Source: Phycomyces nitens
Taxonomy: Eukaryota; Mucoromycota; Mucoromycetes; Mucorales; Phycomycetaceae
DNA length: 64,000 nt
Direction of reading: 5' to 3'
NCBI GenBank assembly: GCA_022702545.1
Contig: JAHRBC010000001.1
Span: 3,410,001 to 3,474,000 of the forward strand
This document shows, piece after piece, positions 10,900-20,163 of the stretch. Each line of letters starts with the position of its first letter. Within the stretch, counting starts at the first letter, position 1. The position numbers were made by a program, and so were the translations under genes. Below the pieces are notes generated by a model. That model saw nothing but the letters and a program-made list of their open reading frames with translations. It ran no database searches and was not told where the DNA came from.

Positions 10900-13189
10900 A
10901 TGGACCAATCTCGAGATATGCCTCCATGCGCCCGCCTTAAAGTTGGACACGCTTGTTATCCATGCAGAACCAAAAAAATAAAGGTAGATTTAGTAGATCA
11001 AATATTAAGCTTGGTTATTAATACATTTTCTAGTGCGACGGGATCAGACCGTGTATGCAGGTAAAGCAAAACAATAATACTTCTTTTTCAGCATACTGAT
11101 TGTTTCTTATAAACCTCATTTCTATCAGTGCAAAGGTATGTCTGTCTTGTAAACAATTCTTAACCAACCTAATTGCTTGTACTTTAATTTAGCCCGCGGC
11201 CGTACCTGTACATTTACCAAGGACGGTCAGGTAGACACTGGCAGAGAAGGAAGCGAAGAAAGCGACGAGGCCAAGGACCATGAGAAACCAGACTCTGTAG
11301 ATATACTACTATTCTCCATCACACCATCAATTGACCACCAACACAATTATGAATCAATCACCAGCCATGAAATGACATTCCGTGCCAAAGCGCTCCAGGC
11401 CAAAGAATTGAATAATCCAAATCACGCGAGTTTCATCTCCAGAAATGCGCCTGAAAACCATCTCTCTCACCTAGACCTCTTTGGAGGTTTTATAACATGG
11501 TCCCCAGAACCACTCCTTCCTTCCAAATATGCCTCTATTTCTATGCCCTCTACACAAGTCCAATTACGATTGATAGATAACTTTTTTACCGATCGTTATG
11601 AAATACTGCCCATTCTTCCCAAGCACTACTTTTACCATCAATTGAGCCTCAAAGGTCCTCTTATCACTCCATTTCTTCTCAACACAATATACATGACCAG
11701 TTCTAAATTTATGACAGGCCTAGACGACGATTGCACTCCAGATCTATTTTACGATCGAGCCAGGCGACTCTTGGACGATTTCATGGATACACCACGAGTC
11801 AGCACTGTCATAGGACTCATCCTATTGTCCCTTTATGAACCCAAACCTTCCCTAAAGCAGAATCGCCCTAGTCACTGCCGGGCTTGGATGTACAGTGGAA
11901 TGGCCAGTCGTATGTGCCTCGAGCTAGGGCTGAATTCAGAAAAAAACATCGACAGAGATCTGCAAAGCCAAGACGTTGAAATGAGGCGCCGTGTTTTTTG
12001 GGGGTGCTTCTATCTCGACAAATATCAAAGTTCCGCATGGCAAAGACCTTGGATGATTTGTAGTACAGTCGCACAGATCTCTTTGCCAAGATGTCTAGAT
12101 GAGGAAGATGAAGACACCGCCAGGATCATTCAAGGGCTTGGCATAAAAATAAACCTTGGTCTTTTGTGCGAAGCTAGCATCAAACTCAGGGCTTCTGTTG
12201 GATCAATGGCAGGCCAGAGAAGCAGTTTTGCTTCAATTGAGGCCCAGTTTAGAGATCATTACTGTAAGCTGGTCAATTGGCTTCAGATACTACCTTTGTC
12301 TATGCAATGGACCGCCCCTCTTGTGGTAGACAACAGGACAGTGACGGCAGAGGACATTGACGGCCTGGATTTCAAGGGTGCCCTGATATCAGATCTACAT
12401 TTGGTATACAATATCAACTTGCTTGACTGTCTGCTCTCCATGAACGAAGATCCTGTCATTCGATACCATCGGTTCATTACTGCAGCTCATTTAACCCAGC
12501 TTGTTCGCCAATTATCTTTACACCCGGAAAAGGTGATGAAATTTGAAATGGTTGGACATGCAGCCATCATGGCCATAAAGACCCATGGCTACTACTTGTA
12601 TGATTCAAATGTTGAGATGGCCAGAAAGGCATGGATAATGTATGACCAATGTATTGTTGCCCTTTTCGCCCTCCAGAAATATGCAGTGATTCCAAACTGT
12701 GACAAGGTCCTTGAGCATTTCTCAGCTCTCGAGTCAGAATACACTCGAGAAAGCAGTCGGAATAATACACCAACACTCCTTACTCATGATCCTGTGTGGG
12801 ATTTCGATCAGGGCAGGACTGACATTTGCTCCCAAGAGCCTCTTCGACAATCAAGTAGCTGCCAAACAGGCTCGTTTGGAGTAGCAAGACCCAATCATTC
12901 AAACGCGAGAAGACGACCAGTGTCTGAACCTTGGGGAATCACAGGTTCAAACAGCCTTCAAAGTACACCGGTTGTCCCCTCTCAACAAAGCTCTTCCGCA
13001 CATTCCCCTGACCTTTCTATTATGACTAGAGAGCGTGGCCTATTCGGTGCCAATGCTTCACTCAATACACCACTTTATGAAACTCACTCTGGAATTCTGA
13101 ATAATCAGTTGCCAATTTCTGCCAACTTTTCATCTCCCTACTCACTCACATCATTAGATCCCACAACCTATTCCTCCTATCCATCCTAA
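10900..13189 (+). CDS. Zn(II)2Cys6 fungal transcription factor
   Basis: Four exons, 10900-10983, 11034-11060, 11129-11135 and 11193-13189, encode about 704 aa. Joining them completes a perfect zinc cluster with C19, C22, C29, C35, C38 and C45 (C-x2-C-x6-C-x5-C-x2-C-x6-C), pieced together from four exons, one of them only 7 nt. Residues about 150-480 form the fungal-specific middle homology region: LIDNFFTDRYEILPILPK, then AWMYSGMASRMCLELGL and RRRVFWGCFYLDKYQS. The Ser/Asn-rich C-terminal 150 residues look disordered. These proteins bind CGG-type elements as nuclear regulators of metabolism; the target is unknown. The first ATG gives 18 residues ahead of the first Cys. A polyadenylation-like AATAAA lies at 13267-13272. 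Confidence 0.93.
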
Positions 13190-13425
13190 ATGTCACTCTA
13201 TGAAGATTATTTTACGAGCAATAAGCAAGTTACATATTTATGAACGCCTCTTTTATTCAAATACACAATAAATATTAATATATCTAAAGTATAATTATTA
13301 TCGGTCTCTTGGTGGTCGGCTTGATATCTACAAAACCAAATTTCTTTCTAGGATCAGTTGTTCTTCGTAGTTATAAACTATTCATACTCGCCTAGATATC
13401 TATTTTTTTCCCAAGCCATTCATAT

Positions 13426-13884
13426 CTAATTCGGTCTGAATTGGTCTGGCAAAGGGTCAATTGGTGCAAAGTCTGGACTGCAGCAAGCCATGGTACAAGG
13501 TTGTCCCAAGCCTATCAATATGCATATATAATATATATACATGTATATATATATATATGGTATATATTTAGAAGGCCAACAAGGTATATCCAGCCAAAAC
13601 ATACTTTGCCATTGGTCATCTAGACAGGATCTCCAGCACTCATTCTCTGTTAATGCCAATGAAAGCTGTTGTTGGACATGGTAAAGCTCATTTGACAAGT
13701 TGATGCAATTCTCTTCAGCACGATTTGCACGATTAATAGCTTCCTGATGAGACTTTTCGAGCTGATTAATCCTGGCCTCGAGTTTCAACAGGGAATTATC
13801 TCGTTGACGAGAGTACTTTTCCCGGCGGGCACGAAATGCTGCCTGAGCAAGTCTGTTTTTGTCTTTACGCTCTGTCGATAACAT
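13426..13884 (-). CDS. Short bZIP transcription factor (Pap1/Yap-type basic region)
   Basis: Exons 13884-13605 and 13511-13426 join in phase to give about 121 aa. The basic region is DKNRLAQAAFRARREKY, with the NR-x2-AQ-x2-FR-x-R signature of fungal Pap1/Yap-like bZIPs. A coiled coil of four to five heptads follows (LLKLEARINQLEKSHQEA onward). The intron starts with GTATGT, ends with GATAG and contains a TA-rich microsatellite. Reading through it instead would add an unlikely Tyr/Ile run. There is no Cys-rich redox domain in the short tail (CCSPDFAPIDPLPDQF), so it is not a full Yap1 orthologue. It may act as a dimerisation partner. Exons further upstream cannot be excluded. Confidence 0.8.
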   Translation of the reverse strand: MLSTERKDKNRLAQAAFRARREKYSRQRDNSLLKLEARINQLEKSHQEAINRANRAEENCINLSNELYHVQQQLSLALTENECWRSCLDDQWQSMFWLDIPCWPSKYIPYIYIYMYIYYICILIGLGQPCTMACCSPDFAPIDPLPDQFRPN

Positions 13885-14781
13885 TTGGGGGGGAATATGA
13901 AAATGTGTTGTGTGTGTTTTTTTTTGGTAAAATATCCCGGTAATAACTTTCGGAAAATAAACAATTTTGGGCTTTGCACAAGCATGCTTACCCTTGCTAT
14001 TTTCCCTGGATCGTGCAATGAGAGTATATAGATATAAAGAGTATGAATGAAATTGATATTATTCATGTATTGTTTTCAACAGAAAAGCAATATTCTCACA
14101 AGAAAATAAAAATTGATTTTAATGATCATTTTGTCTTGGCCTTGCCAAGAATCGGAAATGCAATCCACCCCCAATTTTTTGATGTTAATTCAAATGTCAA
14201 ATATAAATAAATATATGGTAGTTGTCTCACAATGCCAAGCGCAAAAGAAAAGAAAAAACCAACGAGTGGGTAATTATGTGTACTATACTTCTTTTGTCGC
14301 TGGATAATATTAAAGACACAAGCCTGCAGCGGCCTCGATATTAATCGTATGGCTGAAGTCAGGCCCTAATTAGACCAATCTGTATATTAACAGTGGGATG
14401 ATGACTAGATATCCGAGGCACCATTGCTCATTAGTGGTTTCTATCGAGAGCCAAGCCATGCAAAAATAGGTACTGTGTTGACCCAGGCTGGTTTTGAGCA
14501 AGATACACAATTCAATTGTGGCTGGTATCCTTGTTTTCTAACTAGGCATCATGAATCGAGGAAACCTTGATCTATTTCACATGGACCAATTGTCATGGAA
14601 TCTACTCGATATTTTTCAAGAAATACAGTGGCTCCAATGTTTGCTTTTCAGCAAATTAAATTTGTTTATTTTTATTGCCCATAGTTTGTATTTGCAAAGG
14701 CACCAACTTTTGCTTGGATCGTTCTCAATTTTTCGTTTTCTAACCATGATCATTTATTAAACTGTATCTGTTGAGGTATCA

Positions 14782-15144
14782 CTAAAAGTTATTGATAAAA
14801 TGTTGAACAATTTTGCAGAGCCTTTCTGCTAATACTTTTGCAAGAATCAGTAGTTCTAGTTTCTTTAGGTCCTCTGTTTCTTGAATATTTTCAAGAGCAT
14901 TTTTGACAGCTGAACAAATATTTTCATTTGGATTAAGCCCAAGAAAAAGAAAAGAGATATAACCTCTTGCCTCAATCATGCTCTCTCTCTCTTTTTGGAA
15001 ATCACCTTCTTTGATACTTTGTCTGGGAACAAGAGACACTGTTTGGGAAAAGCGAATGGAACAATGTTTATTTCTACTTTTAATTTCTTTTGAACGTGTT
15101 GTCTGGTTTGCACTATCTTTTCCCTGTCTCTCCAGTGTATGAAT
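14782..15144 (-). pseudogene. Possible last exon or relic of an unknown gene
   Basis: An open frame of about 120 codons is rich in Lys, Glu and Leu (for example EARGYISFLFLGLNPNEN and ETEDLKKLELLILAKVLAER) and ends with TAG. It has no ATG at its upstream end, where an in-frame stop occurs. The neighbouring frame is also open (14976-15188), so splicing or a frameshift may be involved. I do not recognise the family; composition suggests true coding origin. Confidence 0.35.
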
Positions 15145-15653
15145 TTAGTCTGTGTTTTGAGCAAAAAGAAGAAATTGAAATAGTACAAAAGATGATAAAT
15201 GGACTTCTTTTACGAATAGAGACTATAACACCATAAATCAGTATTCTGCATAAAAAAATGCAAAGTTTCATAAAAAAAAGTCAACCAAGGTAGACTAGTT
15301 TCAATAATTTGAGTGATATTTCAAAGATTGCATAAACAAAACAAAAAAAAGGACACAGCCTTTATATTCCCACTACTCGAGTAACAAATCAACTTGACTG
15401 GCCTCTCTCCTAGACAAGATATTTCCAAAATTCACATGAAACGTAAAAACATCGGATTCTTCAAAGTTCAGTTTAGGTGTAAGTATATGCTCTTCAATCC
15501 ATTGTATTCATGTAATCATTAATGATTCTTTGTAGGAATCAGTTTGAGATCCAGATATGAATTCTATTCTAGCCTTGATTGAAATGATAAAATAATTATA
15601 CATTTATTTTATTTTATTTTGTATGATGAAATGTTTAGAGTAAAGAATTCAGA

Positions 15654-15893
15654 TTACATTGATGACAAGTATTTAAATTTCTGGGCGATGCTGTTGTTGA
15701 TATATGGATTGATAATACCAGACAATTCTTTCAAGTTTTGGTTTAATTTATAATTGCTTAGTATCCCGATTGTAACGACTTTAGCTTCAAACAAGCCCAT
15801 AATATTGTCAAGTATATTTGCAATTTTTTTTAAAAGTTTTACTATAGATATCAGATATTTACTCTTTTTTTTTCTAGTAATTACCACGTTCAT
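15654..15893 (-). pseudogene. Hypothetical short ORF, possible relic
   Basis: This is a Lys/Ile/Asn-rich 79-codon frame with no recognisable motif. It lies between two other minus-strand fragments and may be part of the same decayed gene. Confidence 0.2.
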
Positions 15894-16023
15894 ATTTAAT
15901 GACTGATGAAAATTAGTTTGAACAACAAAGACGCGATTTTTCCGTCATGAAGGACTTTTTATTATTATTAAAGTACATGCCGATATGAATAAAAAATAGT
16001 CAGAGGCTGGGAGGTGTAATCAT

Positions 16024-16271
16024 CTACAGAAGCAAAAGTAACACGGCACATGGCATAAACCTCTGGTGCGTAAAACTTGTAGCTGAATTGTCTTGGTTGA
16101 TAGATATTTTGTAGTTGGTTTTTTCTTTATTTACTGTCAGTTTGAATGATTCATCCCAATATCCTTTGTCAATGAGTATTTGACAAGTGATAGCATTATC
16201 ATATGCAACCATCATATCCAAACAAAAGTTAATAATTGATGGTCTAACCTCTGGCTCATATTTACCATTAA
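16024..16271 (-). pseudogene. Unknown coding fragment
   Basis: The frame is open from about 16271 and reads through PSIINFCLDMMVAYDNAITC and GYWDESFKLTVNKEKTNYK before ending in a leucine run and stop. Upstream it is closed by TGA with no start, so it is an internal exon or a gene remnant. The family is not recognised. Confidence 0.3.
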
Positions 16272-16696
16272 TTCAATAGATTGATGCTATTAGTCCATTA
16301 AAGGTTTTTTAAACATAGTTTAGCCTTGCATATATTGATTACTATCTTCCATATATCTCGACAGTGCTGACCAAAATGTCTGTTTTGTCTGTAGTGTTTA
16401 TTATTGTTGTATTTGGCAGGATTAAATATATGAAAGTGATATATGAGCCCGGACAGTTAGACACATCTGGAATCAGTACAAACTACTATCTATAAATCCT
16501 TATGAGACAAAAGTACCCAATTGACAATCACTAAAACAATTATGATGACCAAGATATAGGATGGCTGGATCTTTCTCGATAGTTATGCATATTTTCAAAT
16601 TAGCTCATTCAATAAACTTTTAATTCGATTGGATTTCATTTATCTTTATATAATAAAAGAGTCTTAAAGTACCTATCATTACTTTTCACTCAAGTA

Positions 16697-16965
16697 TTAC
16701 ACCCAATCCGCTTGGAATTCTGCTAGAGACATAGTATAATTGTGATTGCTCAAGGAAGCATTGCTTGCAAAACTGGAATTGATATTCTGAAGAGCAATAT
16801 TATTGAGCGTATCATTAATCTGTCCATAGACATCGAGTAGTAGTGTTTAGCAACCCTTGAGGATATAAAGATAACATTGGATATTTTCATTATTGACATC
16901 TTGACTAACTTTGAGCCCAAGTATATCTAAATAGTATAGAATACCTGAAATCAGATATTAGATAT
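16697..16965 (-). pseudogene. Gene relic with in-frame stop
   Basis: After a plausible acceptor (TTTCAG) the minus strand reads GILYYLDILGLKVSQDVN and LYILKGC, then an in-frame TAA. It resumes as LLLDVYGQINDTLNNIALQ and ends MSLAEFQADWV with TAA at 16699-16697. The composition is clearly protein-like, and the single stop marks it as decayed. The family is not recognised. Confidence 0.4.
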
Positions 16966-17029
16966 GTTTAAGTGATATATCCTGTTTAGCTTGATACTTG
17001 TTCATTTTTTTTGTGCTGCACTAGGAATT

Positions 17030-17182
17030 GTATAAGGATGTTGTCATTAGAGGTTCTCAAATTGTGATATTGATCAATAACTTTGAATTTTTCATTTTCA
17101 CCAGGTTATTTTAGTAGGAAACAAAGATGAGTCTAGGCCAAGAACTTTTGACAGGAATAGAGAGGGAGCCCAGAAATTATAG
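17030..17182 (+). pseudogene. Ras-like small GTPase fragment
   Basis: The plus strand reads LYKDVVIRGSQIVILINNFE and then, in the same frame, VILVGNKDESRPRTF and EGAQKL before TAG. VILVGNK-D matches the guanine-binding G4 motif (NKxD) of Ras-family GTPases, and an EG-x-KL segment normally follows it. No start and no G1-G3 motifs are found nearby, so this is a short remnant. Assignment rests on one motif plus context. Confidence 0.4.
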
Positions 17183-17673
17183 TCAAACAGTCGGATCTCT
17201 AAAGAGTTGTGGTATTTAAACATCCGCCTTAAACTCAGATTTTTTATTTTGATAGTAATCATCACAGTAAAGACGCTTGGGTATTTATGATTGCCACAAC
17301 TCCTTTTAAAAAAAATAAAAATATGCTAGAACAATACACTCTTGCGTGTCTTTTTAGTTTTACTCGATAGGAAATGATATGTAACTATTAAATCAATATA
17401 TCATATGCGGCTTTGTAAAATTGCAGATAATGTACAGTTGATTGGTTTATTTAAAAGACAGACAGACGAAAGGACTTTTTTTTTGCTGATAATGAAAATT
17501 CTTATGTAGCATTGTTGTAAAAATTAACTTTTGTGGTAATTAACAACACCCCAAGTGTGTCTAATTCAAGTGACTGGTTTTTTTAAAAAAATTAATAAAA
17601 AGAGAAAATATTTTGATTGTATCTCTAATTTTCTTTTCTTCTTTTTCAAAAAAAGCTACATCTTTTAAAAATC

Positions 17674-18861
17674 ATGTCTAAATCTACTCAAGGCCTTTCT
17701 TTCCCTTCACTGCCAACTACAAGATGGATCACAATGACTACAATTGATATTGAATCTACTAAGCAGTAAGTATAATTATATATTAAATATATTTTATTAA
17801 TTTAAAAAATTAATAGATATTTAATTGCTATGGGGGTGTATTATCCAAGAAATCACCCAATTTTTACTTGTTCTGGTGGAAGTCCCATGGGATATATCTT
17901 TGAAAGAGATAGGGGATTCAGCTACAGATGCAGTGGTACAAACATGCAAGGACAGCAGTGCTGCAGAAGAGAGAGAAAAACAGAAAGAATAGATTCATTC
18001 TTTGCCAAGAGACATCTGCCTGTGAATCTGGTTCTGGAAGGCATGTTTTACTGGCTAAACAAGATCCCAAGAATGACAATCAGTACCATGCTCGGGTGTT
18101 CTCCAGAAAGTACTAGAAATCTGATTTCTGGAATCCATCAGCTGATTCAAATGGATTTAATGAATGAAGATATTCAAATTGGTAAGTAATATAATTATTT
18201 ATTTATTTATGACCTATATACTAATATAATAAATAGGTGGATTGGACAGCAATGGTAATCCTATCATTGTTGAAATTGATGAAAGCAAGTTTGGAAAAAG
18301 GAAATACCACAGAGGCCACCGTGTTGAAGGTGTTTGGGTTCTAGTGGGGATTGAGAAAACAGCAGACAGAAAGACATTTTTGGTGACAGTCCCCCAGAGA
18401 GATGCTGAAACTCTCCTTCAAATCATAAAGAAGTATGTCAGACCAGAAAGTATTATTTATACTGATTGCTGGGCTGCATATGGAGGACTGGAATCAGTGA
18501 TTAACAGTAATTATACTCATAAAACTGTTAATCACAGTGTTGAGTATGTGACAAGTGATGGTGTACACACCAACACAATTGAAGGTAAACTATTAGGATA
18601 TAATATTAATATATATTTAATAATTGTTTTATAGGTCTCTGGAATGGGATAAAAATGAATTGTTCTCCCAGATTGAAAACAAAGAAGATGATGCCTTGGT
18701 TACTCATGGAATTCATTTGGAGAAGAAAGTATGAGGGTAAACTTTGGGAAGGTTTACTTAAAACCTTGAGAGAAGTTTCTTTTGGAAATGTAGATTCAGC
18801 TGCTATATTTACAGACTTTGAATTTATATATGATAACAATGAAGAATCTTCTGAAGATTAA
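17674..18861 (+). mobile_element. Merlin-type (ISXO2/IS1595-like) transposase, apparently intact
   Basis: Four exons, 17674-17765, 17817-18181, 18237-18584 and 18635-18861, join in phase to about 343 aa with no stop or frameshift. The N-terminal part has a Cys-containing region (CSGTNMQGQQCC) and a helix-turn-helix (PRMTISTMLGCSPESTRNLI). The catalytic domain matches the ISXO2-like DDE fold: D167 in VEIDESKFGKRK, D229 in IYTDCWAAYG and E268 in HTNTIEGLWNGIK. In eukaryotes this transposase type defines the Merlin superfamily (IS1016 relatives), which cuts and pastes DNA with 8-9 bp target duplications. I could not find terminal inverted repeats by eye within about 300 bp on either side, so the element ends are unknown. 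It may be active, recently immobilised or domesticated. Confidence 0.9.
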
Positions 18862-19075
18862 AATAAAATCCTTTCAATTATTAAATATACAAATTAAAAA
18901 GATTGAAATAATAATATCATTTTTGATCTGGGTTCTTCCAATACAAAAACACGGCCAATATTAGGCAAACCTATTGGGAATCATAGAGGATAAAAGAGTA
19001 GATGCTTTTTATTCAATGAAATACTTTCCTCTTTTGCATCTTATTACTTGTTTATTCAACAATACTTGAATAAAA

Positions 19076-19670
19076 ATGAATCCCAACAGCTATAATGCCC
19101 ACACATTTTACTTTGATAACGAGGTTATGGAAATCTCAAGATGTATTCGACAATTTTATTGATGAATGCTCAACGCTATATTTACATGCTTATGAACTGC
19201 TGCTCCTCATTGCTCATTGTCTCGATACACCTTAATGAGATGCGTACCACACCCTAATTCACGACTGTGGCCCTGTTGCTACCTTGCTTCAATACCGCGT
19301 TATCCAACCTGCCTGCATCTTCTCTACCTTGTTTATCATTTTTCTTTCTCACAATAAACAATTGAACTCTCCACTTTCTCTGTCTATCAAAGCCTGAAAA
19401 ACGGGTCTCGCTTCAATCTATTGTTTCTTCCCTTGTTCTCCAATTATGAATTCCCAAGAAGGATATTGTTGCCATGGGAAACTGGACCTCTTTTACTACC
19501 CTTGAATACCACTATCGCCAAGAGAAGCTCTCTACCTTTGACTTTATCAACACCTTTATAAATCCCATTCCAGATCCGAGATCTATTTAGGACACTGAGT
19601 TAGAGGATAATGATATGTTCTTTGACGCCATTAAAGGTCCATTTTTTGATATAACAAATTTTTCTGGATA
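19076..19670 (+). pseudogene. Decayed protein-coding sequence of unknown family
   Basis: Protein-like reading jumps between frames. It starts MNPNSYNAHTFYFDNEVM; another frame gives DECSTLYLHAYELLLLIAHC and later HDCGPVATLLQYRVIQP. Near 19470-19640 it reads FTTLEYHYRQEKLSTFDF, then stops at TAG. Several stops and at least two frameshifts make it non-functional. It may be a retroelement gag-like or host gene relic; I cannot tell. Confidence 0.35.
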
Positions 19671-20163
19671 AGCAATCATATTTCCTCTCTAATTTTAACA
19701 TTTCTTACAAAATATCACTTTATTGTACCTTTTTCAATTGCTTTAAAAAATAAAGCAATCGTATATTTTATTTCTTATTTTTTGTATTTTCATAAAGGTA
19801 CAATTATACTTATTTGGAATATCGTGTTACTATACGCTAATACTTTCTTTTTTTGGAATGATGCGATATTTCAATTTTCTGACCAATAAAGCCAAGTGAT
19901 TCAAAAATAAGATGTAGCAAACAAGCTGATGATCTAATGTATATATTGTATTCCGTTATTAAAGAGCTCTTTACTAGTCAATATTTCCATAGCTAAAGAT
20001 ATCATACCTTGTTTTAGTAGGTTACTTTCTGATTTACAAAGCAAGTTATGTATCTTTCAAGGCACATCGTCATATATATATATTTTAATTCCAGTCACCC
20101 CGAAACAAGATCTACGTGTGTTCTTTACTTGCCCACAGCATTCCACACAGTCCAACTGTTGTA

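Noticed and set aside
17400..18990. Terminal inverted repeats around the Merlin-type transposase
   Set aside because: Only short AT-rich chance matches were found by eye; a computed self-alignment would be needed.
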